Shown here: positions 11,001 through 24,600 of the stretch, piece by piece
Numbering within the stretch: position 1 is the stretch's first letter
Layout of the letters: every line of letters begins with the position of its first letter
NCBI GenBank assembly: GCA_032358165.1
Contig: JAALGY010000054.1
Coordinates: 1,054,001-1,118,000 of the forward strand
DNA length: 64,000 nucleotides
From: Diplosphaera chodatii
Lineage: Eukaryota > Chlorophyta > Trebouxiophyceae > Prasiolales > Stichococcaceae
Direction of reading: 5' to 3'
Position numbers and translations under genes: made by a program
Notes under the pieces: generated by a model
The model's database searches: none
Told to the model about the DNA's origin: nothing
Seen by the model: the letters and a program-made list of their open reading frames with translations, nothing else

Positions 11001-14000
11001 CGCAGGCCGCCCTGCACGCCGCCGCGTCCTTGCGGATGTTCTCCCGCCCCGGCTCCATGACCCAGTCCTGCACACCATGCAAGCGTTGGCACCAACCTGG
11101 GGTGCTGGATGCGCAAGAGGCACGTGCTACCTATAGCAGCATTGCACAGCATCTTGCTGCTACAAGTGTGTGTTGGCAGAAGACATTAGTCAGGGGAGCA
11201 CGTTGAGCACCATGAGTCGGATGCTGGGGGACTGGACAGACAGCGGAGCATGGGCCAGCTCCAATGGCGCCGCGCGGTGCAGCGCCTTCATGAAGTTGCA
11301 GCGCGCCAGGTGCGTGTGGTTCATGAACCCCTCGAAGTACGTGCTCTCCTGCACGCACACTAGTAAATGTTGGAGGTGCACCACTGTACCTGTTCATGCA
11401 TCATTTGGTCCCTGTAACTTCGTCTGCTGAGGAACCTGCTGCTGCCGGGCACCACTGACCCCGTGGCCCTTCAAGAGACAGCCGGTCGCAATGCGCAGCT
11501 GGGACAAAGGTAGTGCATGCCACACTGCGCCCCTGCTCACCTGCTGCAGGCTGTGTGGGTTGCATGCGGGCAGCCCCGAAAACAATGAAATGTAGGACGA
11601 TGGCGCCCGAACGTTGAACAGGTCCCAGACGCATGCCATGCACAGCGACTGCTCGAAGTACACCTGCGGCTCGGGGGCAGACTCTTTGCTTTGATGAGCA
11701 AGCGATGCTCCAGTGCTGCACATCCTGCTGATCTGAATAGCTGGCTCTCACATAGCTGGCTCCAGGTGTGCACATACTGTGTCTTGCAAACGCCTGCCCT
11801 CTGGGGCAGAGGCAGCCGCACCTTGGGCTGGTTGCCAGTGCTGTCACTCAACAGCAGATACATGACGACCTGCTCAAAGCAGCACAGTCAGTGGTCAGTC
11901 ATGACGATCATATAGCAGAGAGAACCAATGCCCAGCAGGTAGGGTTGTGGTGTGAAGCCGCCTGCAGGCAGACTCGCCTGCTCCAGGGTGGCGTTGCGCT
12001 CCCCATGCAGCCGGATGTCCTCAGCCAGAAGAGGCGCCATGGCTGCGGGGTGCTGCTGTGCCTGGTGCGCAGCGCTGAAGAATGTGCGCGCCCAGGGCGT
12101 GTTGCGCACCAGCAGCACCGAGGCGTCAAACTCTGCAAGACCATGCCGCTGTCAAGTGCCAGATAGCGCTCACACTTCACAGGACCATGCATGTACCACG
12201 CCATGCATGAACACAATACCAGACTGCAACTGGCGGGTTGATGCTGCCCATCATGGTGTCAGCAGCACGAGATACTCTTGCAAAACAGGCAACCGAGTGC
12301 CGAGATAGGAGGAAGCGCACTTCGGGAGTTGCCGGCGAGGGCGCCTTCCCGTTTGCCAGACACCACAAGATCACTGCCATGCTTGTCGTAGCTGCTGACC
12401 AGCTGGAAGGCAAAGGCTGGGTTGATGATGATCGACTGCGGGGCATTCATGTGGCCTAATTTCTGTACAATCACAACCGGAGAGTGGTACTGATGCAACA
12501 CAGAGAGGTGCGCTCAGGCTGCCAGGCACAACTGAAGGGAGCAGTTGGAGTGCCTGTCGTGCATGATCACCTGTACGTCTGTCCACAGCAGCCAAGCGGC
12601 GCCTGCATTGCCTGTCAGCTCGGTCAGCAGCTGCGCAATGGCCTCTGCCTTGGTGAAGCCAGGGTCCTGAGTGTGGTGCGGAGACATGCAGTGGGTCAAG
12701 GAATTTGAGATGGTCATGCTGGATCGTCACAAGCCTGGGGGCACATGCGACGTCGCTTGGGGACAGCCAGGGGCTGCGTACACAGTGCTGTCAGCACAAG
12801 GCAGCTGCCGATCCACGTGGCAGCACCTCAATGGCCACCAGGTGGAACGTCGTCCCGTGGAGCCGCGCAAAGTTGAGCTTGTCCTGGACCGACAGCCACG
12901 CCATGCGGTTGGCCCCGGCGCATTGGTCGCCGCTCCAATCAGGCCGTGCGCAGTGCCGCACAGCGGTTGCCACCGCCACCCTTGGTGGACGCATGTACAG
13001 GCCCCCTGCAAGCAGTGCCACCAGCCATGTTTAATGGTAGCTCACCACAGAGTCCGAGCATGGCTGGAGTGATGAGTGCAAGTTGGAAACTTGACGATTC
13101 TATTAAGTTTTCATGCAACGACAGAACTTGCTTCACAGCCGTCCGCACTCTTGGTGTAGCCTGCGGCGAAACTGCGGATGCGGTCGGTCCCATCAGTGGA
13201 GTTCAGGTCGCCAGGGTCGGGCGGCGCCGCTGGCAGCACTGGCAGCTGGAGCAGTGCGCAGCCGTGGTGCTGCACCCAGGTGCCCGACTGCGCGTCAAAG
13301 CAGGGCCGCCTATGCGCGTCCTTGCACCAGAACCATGCCATGCACCCTCGGCGCGCACTGCACCCGGAAACATGCTGAGGCTGCAGGGCTGATTCACGGA
13401 GAAGCTCCCAAGCTGTCACAGCTCTCAGCTGGCTTGGGCATGCACTGTGCACTGCTGGCACCATGTACCCTGCAATGGCCTCGTCGCAAGTTGCAGTACC
13501 ATGGAAACGGCACCTGCAGGCCTCAGCGCAGCTGCGGGCGCTCGGCTGCCTGCTGTTGGCGTCGCCTGCGGCCAGCACCACGGCGGGCCCACTGGTGTTG
13601 TAGGCGCAGGCGAACTCCGAGCCGTCTGACGGCTGTTCCCAGTACTTCCACGCAGCTGCTGCCTGACTGCTGTCGCTGGTGGGGATCGGCAGACCATGCG
13701 CCCGCAGGCCAGCAGGGTCCTCCACAAGATCGGCACTATTGAATCCGAGGTCGTATACCTACATTGCGCAATGCAGACAACTCCTCAGAGCATGCTTGAA
13801 CGCGTCGTATCTGGTGCAGATGATGTGCACGCGTGCGCATGAGTGGGTTGTGGCATATCCGGATGCTGGTGGCGCTGATGCAGTGACCAGCCTTGCCCCC
13901 TTGCCCACCTTCTCTGCTTGTGGTGACTCGACTGGATCAGCTTGGCTGTCGGCAGGCTGTGAGGCTCTGAGCAGAGCCAATGCCACAACGCACAGAGGCA

Positions 14001-14025
14001 AGCGGCAGCGCCACAGCGCCTGCAT
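8021..14025 (-). CDS. Two-headed GT34 protein, copy 3
   Basis: Starts at ATG 14025 with a signal peptide (LPLCVVALALLRA) and ends at TGA 8021-8023. Exon blocks: 13758-13514 (LGFNSADLVEDPAGLRAHG, then WKYWEQPSDGSEF); first Cys module near 13.35 kb (GCMAWFWCKD); N-terminal GT34-like half about 13.0-11.5 kb (DKLNFARLHG, LLWTDVQVIMHD, VLLVRNTPWARTFF); second Cys module near 11.0 kb (CTVWLWCARVGGCDDG); basic Pro/Arg/Lys-rich linker about 10.5-10.3 kb; GT34 half 10.1-8.0 kb with HPNVAIITAMPPNPC, NKQDYARRHGWELHLSAEN, AEWIWWTDGDTLI (DGD at 9548-9540), YEGHDLVVWGQRE and LLVHYAGCSAC. The N-terminal half has Gln for the second Asp of DxD (12579-12571). A 20-base microexon (8296-8277) joins the HYAGC exon to the last exon (8170-8021) in phase. 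Exact borders of several upstream exons are unresolved; exon 1 probably ends at AAG before GTGGGC. Confidence 0.85.
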
Positions 14026-14559
14026 CGGTCTGCACGGCGCAGGTCGGAGTGCTCTGCATAGCTACATGTTTTTCAACCACTCTGTGACCAGGTAATGGCA
14101 CGGCGATGTCAGCCAGCATCAAGAGCGGGACTCCACAAATGTTCAAACTGCCTTGCCGCGGCTGTCAGAAGCTGTTCTGTGACACAATGATCAGGCTACA
14201 CCCGGCACTCTGCGACGCGGGAAACGCCAATGTCGCCAGTATGAACGTGATGGAACAGGCAAATGTATCTGTGTATGTGGAATGCTCAGCATAGCGTCAA
14301 AGCGGTGGGTTGATGATCGGGCATCCAGCACAATATGAATGTCGTACACTCCCATGGAGGTCGACCATGCCACTTTTGTGCCCAAGTTGCTGCAGTCAGC
14401 TTGGATGCAACCTAACTTCTTGCAGTTTGTCACACTCCATGCGCTAAATTGTGAGACAGCCAGGGTCAGCAAGGCCAGCTGCTGTGTATAACACACAATT
14501 GTCATCCGCGATGTGTGTTTGCAGATCTGCCCGTGCACCAGGAGCATGTTCACTATGTT
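14026..14559. other. Intergenic, copy 4 end to copy 3 start
   Basis: On the minus strand this lies between the stop of copy 4 and the start of copy 3. It should hold the copy 3 promoter. No gene seen. Confidence 0.5.
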
Positions 14560-17500
14560 TCACACGCCAAGCCGGATAGACATGTCACTGAGGTCCACCG
14601 CCGGGTAGTGGCAGATGGCTGCTGACGACAGATTTGTGTAGGCTGCGGCCAGGTTGCACCGTGCAAAGCGGTACGCCTTGGCAAACTCATCATTGCACCC
14701 TCTGATGACCTGTGAGGACCACAGTCGGGGGTTGGCACAGCCCATGCGAACCCAGCGAACAACAGCAGGTGCACCAGTGCAGGAAGCTGTTAAGGCAACT
14801 GACACACGTGCCTACGGCGCAGCTCATCTCAGCATCTCACCTCCTCGCTGAGTTTCCCCTCGGGCGGGTGGCACACCGTGCAGCCGGCATAGTGCACCAG
14901 CAGCGGCACCTCCTCGCTGCCCCAGTTCACCTGTTCATATAGGAGTACCATTTGCTGATGACAGTGTGTTGAGTTGAATGCTACATGGCTGTGATGGTGT
15001 AATATAGGCCACACAATGGACTAGCATGTTTGCATTCGAGGACGCGCCTGCAGCCAGTGGCGGTTGAGGCCAACCTCCTGCTCAAAGTACACACGCTCAA
15101 TGTACTTCTCGTTCTGCCACAGCTGCGTCTTCAACATGTACACGATGAAGGGGGTGTCCTTAAACCCCTTCACCAGCGGATATACCTCCCGCTCCAAGAT
15201 CTGCAGTGATCTCACCCTTGGTTAGAAATGGAGTATCCCAGACCTGTGCTGTGCCTGTGCTCGCTGCCTTTTGTCAGATTGCGCAACATACAGCAGCTTG
15301 TCATTCATGCCCCATGCATTGTCATTTATGCCCCATGCACTGAAGGTGCACCACTCCTGAGACTGCTCACCGGGCGCATCTGCAGGAGCGCCTCCTCGCC
15401 CAGATGTGCGTACTCGGACAGCTGCGCCAGGAAGGCGCGCGACCAGTCGCTGTTGCGGAACATCATCACGCCGCAATTGATGCCTGCACCAGATTTGAAA
15501 TGGCCTGGGCTTATAACGAGTCACGGCCTGTCCCACAGTCAAGCTGTAAACGACACGCTTTCGGCAGCAGCTCTCTGCCTTGATGCACGTTGACATGGGA
15601 CGGCCATAAAGTGCCGTGTACCAACCTTCTAACTCGCCCTGCTCGATGCGCTCACGCTGTCCCCAGACCACCAGGTCATACCCTTCATACCTGCGTGACC
15701 GTGGCACCAACAGCACACGATCAGGTAATTTAGCAGAATCACCAGGGCCGGCAGCCGAGACACAGACGACCGGCAAGCAGAGGCAGCAAGCACGGCACAT
15801 GCATAGCACAGCATGTGGATCTGCTTCCACACTCGACTCATAACAGGCAAGCACACACCGGTGGAAGGGGAACTCGAACGGTGTGTCTGTAATGAGCGTA
15901 TCAGCGTCTGTCCACCATATCCACTCCGCATCCGCACGTGGCGTGATCGCCAGCATCTTCTTGATGAACGCCATCTTATTGAAGTTGCCCTGGAAAGAGG
16001 ATACCTCCAAGAGCTCAAACCTGGCCAGACAGGTGGCTGATGCATTTAAAAACAATGTTGCTGCATGTGACACTGATTGACTCTTCGTGTATGACGGGAG
16101 AGGTTTTATAGCATGAACATGCAACTCTGGCATGAGCTAGATGGGACCTAGAGGCTCACTATAGCTGTGGGGTCCACATTCTCAGCAGATAGATGGAGCT
16201 CCCAACCATGACGCCGTGCGTAGTCCTGCTTGTTGATCACCCCCAGCGAGTTGAAGTGGTCCGCAATGGGAAAGCTGCATCAGGAAGGGCAACATACAAG
16301 TGAGGCAATGTGTGCTGCACGGAGTTGTTTGAATGTTTTCTGTGCCACGGCCATCTTCAGAACAACCCTGCTGCTGCATTGATCAGTGCCACAAGCTCAG
16401 AGGTGTTCTGCTGCACTCGAGGGGCGCCGCCAACCTGCAGGGGTTGGGCGGCACGGCAGAGATGATGGCGACGTTGGGGTGCTGGCGGGGCGGCACCCGC
16501 CGCACATGGTGCGGCTTTGCCAGCCATGGCCCCAGCACCATGTTCGCCAACTTCAACATCGGCGCTGCTGTATGACCGGAGGCACATGCATTACTGAACG
16601 CCCATGTGCACCAGCCCATTAAGACAGCAAACACCAAAAGCACCAGCGCTATGCAGTAGCAAGACAGACTGCACCCGACAGTGCTGCTGGTCCGCTGTCT
16701 GCTGGCAGGATCGCCGCAGTTCGCCTCCGGCCACGCCGCTTGCGGTGGCTGCCTGTGGCGCCGCTGCGTGCCCTGGCCACGGCACTGGCGCTGTCTGCTG
16801 CTACTGTGTCATCCGCCTCTGCCGCCGGTGTCACATAATCTGGTGGCAAGAAGTTGTACAGGTTGGCGTTGTGCCTGTCCGCTGATAACATGCAACATAA
16901 CACCTGCCAAACCACACGGCTGATAGGTGCTGCACATTGCCAGGCAGGTGCACCTCCGTGCAACAGTTGCGGCAAGCGCTGAAAGGACAGACCATGCATG
17001 AAGCCGACGGAGAAGCTGGAGTACAGGGGGCCGCGGTCGGCCTCCTTGAGCGGCGCCCAGGGCGGCGCGTCCAGCAGGGCGCATGCATTGTGCGGCCGCG
17101 TCTTTGGCGCCAGGTTCTGCAGGTCGCAGAGGTTTGCATGGTTGTTTTGACCGCAATGATAGGGCAAACCCGGCCATGCTGTGCGGACGCTTGTTGCTGA
17201 CCGGCCTGTGCATTTGCTGAATGCCACGGCAGCACTCCATCGATTCAGCTTCATCTCGCGGTCAGCCGGCCTGCCCTTCCGATGACCACAATGCAATCGT
17301 GCCCACCTTGCCGTCGTCACAGCCGCCAGGACGCGCACACCACAGCCACGTGGTGCAGCGCGGGTTGCGTGCGCAGGAGTCCCGGCACGCGGCCGCGCTC
17401 TGCTGCAGGTTCTTACGCCCAGGAACAAACACCCAGTCCTGCAGACATGTGGCCATCAGTACCGGAACGCAAGTGGCAAGACATCACGAATGTCCACCGC

Positions 17501-20500
17501 AACCAGCAATGCTCAGGCTACTTACGTGGCGCATACGGTCAGTTGCACCACAATCAACGCATGGCACTGCAATCGACGCACCATGAGGCGGGTGCTGCGG
17601 TAGCGGAAGGGCGCCGGGCCGTGGGCCACCTCCAGTGGTGCGGACCGGTGCAGCGCCTTCATGAAGTTGCAGCGCGAGATGTTGGCGTGCTGCATCAGGC
17701 TCTCGTGGTACTGCTCATCCTACGCATGAGCATATGCACGCGCCTGACTGCAACGGCCACTGCCACATGCCTCCAAAGCCGAAAGGAAGGGGTTGACGAC
17801 CACATCGACACCACATGAGAGCACCATCACCGAGCTACAGACGAGGGTCTCACCAGCTGAAGGCTGTACTCGCCGCAGCATGGCACCGAGGCAAAGTGCG
17901 AGATATAGGATGTGGGCGCACGCAGGTTATGCTTGCGCCAGAAGCACGCCAAACAGAACGTCCGCTCATAATGCACCTGTCAACACATCGCAGCATTGCC
18001 TGGCCCCAGCGCTGCAGTCCTTCACGAATGCAGGAAAACCTGCGGGATGCCATGTATGCTCGTGGTGCTGCATGGCACACCTTCGGCTGGTTGACCCCCT
18101 TGTCTTTCAGCAGCATGTACATCATGACCTGGTCCAGTGTGGCATTGCGCGGCCCGTGCAAATGTTCATCCCGTGTCAGGAATGTCCGCATGACCTGTGC
18201 GCAGCCGTGAGACGGTTGGCATGGACATGAACCTGCTCTGCATGACACTCAAGCACCACAGCATGTGCTGATCGCCAAATGTACCTTCGGGCGCCTGAAG
18301 ACTTTGACGACCTCTTTGAAGAACTGACGCGCCCAGGCTGTGTTCTTTACGAGCAAAACACCTGTGTCGTGCTCTGCATGGGTGGCAACCAGCCAAGTTC
18401 GCCACTAGTGGTGCTGATGCAGATCAGGGTGCATTGGTTGCAGCTGCACAGAGGTTTTGGCAGCAGAGTGTCGGACCCATGATCACACGCAGAGCTGCCT
18501 GCAACAAGGCTGTGCCAGAGTGGAATGAAAGGCAGCTCACTCCAGGAGTCGCCACTGAGCACCCCGTCACGGCTGCCAAACAGCACCAGCTCGGCACCTA
18601 CTGCCTCATAGTCCTGACAGGGCAGCACATGGAGTATAGCAGTCTCGAGGACATGGCTTTGGACAAGACGAGGGCAGGGCCATGCAAATGCACGACGTCA
18701 GCTGCCCACTATGGAGAATCGCCAGGCGTGCACATCTGAGTAGGTCCAATGTTGGGTTGAACGGCGGGGCATTCGAATGCATTGCATACGCACCTTAATG
18801 AGTGGGAATGCAAAGGCAGGGTTGGCAACCATCCCACGCACGCCCAGCCACAGCAACCACTCTGCATCTGTGTTGCCAGCCTCCTCTTCAAGCAGCTCCA
18901 ACACGACCTCCATTGGCCGTGTCTTCAGGTTCTGTCAGGATGAGGGATCATGCAGTGATTGGCAGATCTTATGTATGGCACGAGTGTTGGGGTTCAGATG
19001 ACGCAGGCACGCCACTGCAGCGTGTGACTGCGCTGTGTCAAACATGCTTTGTTCGAAGCATGGGAGGTCTTGCCCAAATGGCCTTCATGTGCAGAGTCGT
19101 CCCATGGAGGCGGGCGTAGTCCATCTTGTTGTACACCGACAGCCACGTCAGGTGGTCTGCCCAAATGTGGTCCTGTTCCTCCCAGTCGCCGCGCGCACAT
19201 CGCTGAACCGCGGTTGCCACAATCACGTTTGGCGGCCGCACATACAGCTCCCCTGCAGCGCAAGCGGTGGTTCTGTTATCGCTGCATTGTACACAGCTGT
19301 GTCATCCGTGCCACAACAGTGCCTGCCATCATGCGAGGGTTGCAGTGAGCTGCAAACGACTTGAGTGCAGCGAAGCCCAGCTCACGCTTCAGATACCCAG
19401 CGGCGAAGCTGCGGAAACGGGATGCCTCATGCGTCTCCTTCATGTCCGCTGGGTCTGGCGGCATAACCGGCAGCACCGATATGTTCAACAGCTTGCAGCC
19501 ATGGTACCTAGCAACAGGGGACGACACATGTCATCATCCGCTGGTACGACATCAGCACCATCCTGCACAAAGGCGGACTCCAGCATGTGGACCACCAGAT
19601 GCCACATAAGGCAGGCGGTCGACCAGGCCCGCACTTGACCCAGGTGTCGGACTGAATGTCGTAGCACTCGTGGCGCCCCTGGTCCTTGCACCAGAACCAC
19701 GCGTTGCAACCACGCCGTGCTCTGTTGTCACCAGATACAGGTAAGCTGTTGTCACAGTGGACAGCAATGTCAGCTGTGGTCATGAACGCTGTAAGCAACA
19801 CAGGAACATGCAAAGGCTCACTTGCACGACTTGGAGCACTCCCGGGCTGACGGCTGCTTGTTGCCATCTCCCCAGTCCAGCACCTGGACCGAGGCATCCT
19901 GACTCATGAAGCTGATGCTGCTGGTATTGATCACTCACTCAGATACATGCAGTCCTGGGGTGCTCTGCTGAGAGGTCGCGCCTGCGGTTTGGCGCTGGTG
20001 TTGTACGGGCACATGAACTCTGAACCATCGGATGGCTGCTCCCAGTACTTCCAACTGCTGGCATCTGCTGCCTGGCCGCCAGCGCCGCCGTTGTCCGTGA
20101 CGGTTTCATTGGTATCCGGAAGAGCGTCCGCAAAGTATTGGGGTGCTGTTGCAACAGTTTTCCAGGACGCTCAGTGCAGGGCCCAAGCTAACCCTTGAGT
20201 CTGACGCGCAACAGATGCTGCAGACCATGCACTGGGCACCAAGCATGTTCTGCAATTAACAGATGGTGGACTGTTAGTCAAAAGGAGACACCTGCTGCCA
20301 CAGCTGCACTGCCGCCAAGCGCCGAGGTGTTGAATGGCCGCGGCAACGGCGCCTCACGGGCCCGCAGGCTCGCAGGTTCCTCCACCAGGTCCTCGATGCG
20401 GAACCCCAGGCTAAACACCTGTTGCACGACAGGAATTGGCCTTTGTCTGCCCTGTTCGATATTGACCTGCATCTGGTGCCTGTCACTTTCACTACAGTGC

Positions 20501-20823
20501 GTCTGGTCTCAACATCGAAATGGAGCTAACTGTAGCCCTGTTGCCGCAGGTTTCAACGTCGTTGGGACGTGGTGTTTAGTTGAATTGCTCATCTCGAAAT
20601 GACTTGGGCGCACCTGTTCCTCCGGAGGGCCCAGCGGGATGAGCGGATCGCCGCCACCCCCCAAGCCGGCATCTGCAGATGCCAGCTCCTCCGGGGTGTA
20701 CTCCGGCTCGAGCACAGACCATGTATCCCGGCCACAGTCGACATGTTGGATGCATGCCGTCAGCAGCAGAATGCATGCTGCTGCAGCGCGACGATGGCGG
20801 CACAGCAACTGGTGCGGCCGCAT
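14560..20823 (-). CDS. Two-headed GT34 protein, copy 4
   Basis: Starts at ATG 20823 with a hydrophobic signal sequence (AAAACILLLTACIQHV) and ends at TGA 14560-14562. Blocks: exon 1 ends at GPPEEQ; then VFSLGFRIEDLVEEPASLRA (about 20.42-20.29 kb); WKYWEQPSDGSEF; Cys module with GCNAWFWCKDQGRHECYD (19.7 kb); GT34-like half with YNKMDYARLHG (19.15 kb) and a DxD site changed to LGVRGM (18844-18836); HYERTFCLACFW; second Cys module CTTWLWCARPGGCDDG (17.35 kb); basic linker with HRKRRGRRR (16.75 kb); GT34 half with HPNVAIISAVPPNPC, NKQDYARRHGWELHLSAEN (16.2 kb), AEWIWWTDADTLI (DAD at 15908-15900), YEGYDLVVWGQRE, GFKDTPFIVYMLKTQ and LLVHYAGCTVC. It is the closest relative of copy 3, sharing the linker and the C-terminal tail (FAKAY, SIRLG). 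Probably about 1,000 aa. Predicted role: secretory-pathway glycosyltransferase; acceptor unknown. Confidence 0.86.
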
Positions 20824-21631
20824 TCAGCAGGCTCTCAGGGTGAGGTAGCTGCCGCTCCCATTTGGCACCACTACATGTGGTCTCTGAGTGGTGCCTAGTT
20901 TCCGTGGAAAGCAGAATGCTGACTTCAGCGCCGACGCCCCATCTGTCAGACAGCGTAAGAAGAGACAAGCCTGATTGTACTGTTACCCCACAGCATCAAC
21001 CACCGTCAACAACCATCAACAAATGTTGTTGGAGGCTTTGCTCGTTGCGATTTTGATGAGCATGCTCGAGGATCTCAGCCGAAGAAAGCTCGAAACTACA
21101 TGCCCGTGAAGCCACACAACGCCGAGCGACGCACTTGCAATGTTGACCTATGCACGAAATATCCTCACAGATGTTGCACATGTACCATGTGTGTTGTTGC
21201 TTCGTCGCCAGGCGTCGGACTTGCATGTGCACCCTGCGGCAGGTCTGTTCAGGCGCCCTGCAGCAGTGGTGCTGACACACGCTGTAGCCACCAGCGTCTG
21301 TGTGCAACGCAGGTGCAGCCGTCTGCTCTTATGATATTGTTGCCGACTCCATATCTGAAAGCCTCGAAACCGCTAACTTTGTAGCCTGGGAGGTCGCAAC
21401 CCGGCTTGCGCATCGCCACCATAACATATTACCATGCTGCCATCGGTTTCTAATATGCTCCAGTTGAGGCACACTTGTTGCCCATAGCGTTGAGCAGCAG
21501 CACACTAGAACACCACTTGGTGCCCGAAAGCTCCCTGTCCGCTGCGACCGTTGTCGTTGCTGTCGAGCTTGGCCTGAAACAGCAATACGTCAGCAGCACC
21601 TGCCTTCCGACAAGTGCGAAGCCTTTGGCGT
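20824..21631. other. Divergent intergenic, GT34 copy 4 and Lon
   Basis: An 0.8-kb region between divergent start codons; it must serve as promoter region for both. I see no ORF worth calling. Confidence 0.5.
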
Positions 21632-24600
21632 ATGCAGCCATTTCGGCTAGCTACAGCCGCGCAAAGCCGCTGGAGTGTCCTGCAGGTCAACCTGAGAACA
21701 TGTAACTTGACGGGCCACGGCCGCAGTGCCGGCAGCGGCGACGCGCTCATCTGCGGGTTTGCATCAGACGCATCAAATGGGTCGGCTGCGCCATTCGGGG
21801 CGAGGCTCTGGGCACGGTGAGGTTCTGTTCGCCATTCGCCACATCCATGCATGGTGCATTGCCTTCGCGAGCTGTTGCGTCAGCAGGTGGCATGCTCTGT
21901 TGCACCATGCTCGCTGCTATGTGCACAGGATACGTGGGAGCCAAAGCGCAGCACCAGATGCTGGCACTGCGGGGCCTGGAACCCCGCAGAGCAAGAGCCT
22001 GGTGTCAAACTCCACAGAGTCCCGCTTCCGAGAGGTGGGCCCCCGTCGCTAGTACCCGCGGCATCTTGCACCTGAGGCAACATGCCTATGCTGTGTGATT
22101 TGATATGTAAGCAAAGTGACGGCAGCTCCAGCGTGCGTTCACACCTTTCAGGTGCTGGCAGTGGCTCTGCCAAGGCGGCCGCTGTTTCCTGGCGGACTGA
22201 TGCCAGTTTCGGTGCAGAACGAGAAGCTAATTCAGGAGCTAATCCAGCTGAAGAAGGGCGGGTGCGCAATGTTGCCTACACCGTCGGGGTTCAGTTCACA
22301 GCTGATGATATCAGGACTGAGTGAAATGATGGTTGGTCATCGATGTGTGCTGGCTCACCGTCTGTACAGGGCCCAGGCGTACGTAGGTGCTTTCCTTCGG
22401 CGGACACCAGAGCCAGCTGCGGAGACGGAGGCAGACACGGCACTCGGGGCAGTGTCGCCGGTGGCAAAGCCACCGAAGGAGGCAGGCGCAGAGCAGGAGG
22501 ACAGCAGCGGGGATGCGGCAGACCACTTGCATAGGATTGGCACCTTTGCACAGGTGAAGCGCAACTTTGCTGGCCAATACACATGTGGAGGATACCGAGT
22601 AGAACATCATCATCGTGAAGCTGCACAGTGTATGTCCACACTACCAGCCGCTGCATGGTCCCCTTGCAGGTGCACACCATTGCACCAACAGAGGGTGGTG
22701 CGCAGCTGCTGCTGCTGGGGCATAGGCGACTGCTGCGGACATCCATGGTCAGTCTGCCTGCTCTGCTTACCCTCAGATCACGTCTTGAAACTGGCACCTG
22801 CTGCTATGATCGAGCTTAGTTGAAGGGCTGAAGCGTCAGTCTGCATGCAGACTACCGATGACCCGCTGAAGGTTGCGGTCCAGCACCTGAAGGATGAGAC
22901 GTACAACCCCAACGATGATGTCCTGAAGGTACACAGCGCTTCGGTCAGCTGATGCTGCAAAGACTGACTGCTGTGGTGGCTCCACTGTTAGCGCACAGCT
23001 TGCTGTGACTTGACGCCATGATTTGCGCAGGCAACCACAATGGAGCTGGTCTCGACCCTCAAGGAGCTGCTGCACCTGCACCCACTGTACAACGAGCAGC
23101 TCAAGAGCTTTGCTGCCTTTGGAGGTGCTCTAGGTCTCTCCCATCTCTTCTGTGAAGCAGCTGTGCCTCATTGACGACGATGCAAGTTTCGGGCTTCACA
23201 GCTGCCTGGCACTGCAGAGGATCAACCCACCACGGCCCCTGCGCGCCACTCACCGCCTGGCAACAACCGCATCGCTGAGGATGGCACCAGTCTTTCGCTA
23301 CGCCTTTCCACTGCAGGCGACTTCCATGATGCCAGCCGTCTGGTGGACATGGGCGCCAGCATCACCTCCGCCTCCGATGCGCAGCTGCAGGCCATCATCG
23401 AGCAGCTGAGCATCCCCGAAAGGTGATGGTCACCTCGATCGGTCACTACTTGAGCTTGTCATCGGCATCAAACAGGTCTGGAGTTCCAGTGGTATGTTTG
23501 TGTGATCTGCACAGACAGTTGAAATCCATTGACAGCCCACGCGGCGACATGTTGCTGAATGCAACCCAAGTGCGCGTGACGGAGTAGGAAAGGGGGAAGG
23601 CGACCTGGTTATTCTGGCCGCTGCAGGGCGGGCGCGGTGCTGGAGCTGCTGAAGAAGGAGGTGGAGCTGTGCCGCCTGCAGGCCGACATTGGCAAGCAGG
23701 TGGAGGAGAAGATCAGCAAGGACCAGCGACGCTACTTCCTGCAGGTCCGTGTCATCATATGCAAGACAGTCACACGCCGATGATGTCTGCAGCAAACGCT
23801 TTGGCACTCGTGAGTTGGTGCGAAGGACGGCAGCGTGTGATCATGGTGGTGGCCGATCTCAAAACAGGAGCAGCTGCGGTCGATCAAGAAGGAGCTGGGG
23901 CTGGAGAAGGACGACAAGTCGGCGCTGATCCAGAAGTGCGCCTGGGCACCAGCTGCATCACTGGCACTGCCGTTGGCAGCTATTGAAATTGTGTCACGAG
24001 CAAACAGACGAACGAGGTTGGGTCATGGCGCACATAGTCCGTGGCTTAGCGTCACGTGACGGATTGCAGGTTCCAGGAGCGGCTGCAGCAGTACGGCGAC
24101 GGCATCCCGGAGGAGGCGCAGCGGGTGATCGACGAGGAGCTGGCCAAGCTGGGCAGCCTGGAGCCGTCCTCCTCCGAGTTCAACGTCACCCGCAACTACC
24201 TGGACTGGCTGTCCAGCATCCCCTGGGGCGTCGCCTCCACCGAGCGCCTGGACATCGCCCACGCGCAGCAGGTGTGTGCGGGCCCGATTGGCCATCTGGT
24301 CTGTTGGCTCAGCGCGGCTGCGGCGGGCGTCTCCAGGCATGCTGCAGCAAGACACAAGCTGCAAGGGCATCCTGGCTGTAGTGGCTAGTGGTGCCATGTG
24401 CACCCGAGTTCGCATGTGTGCATGGAAATCTTAAGCTACTGCGCTGTACACACATTGCAGGTGCTGGACGAGGACCACTATGGGCTGGTGGACGTGAAGG
24501 ACCGCATCCTGGAGTTCATTGCCGTTGGGCGGCTGCGTGGGTCCACACAGGGCAAGATCCTGTGCCTCGTTGGACCGCCAGGTGCGATGGTGCCACCTCA

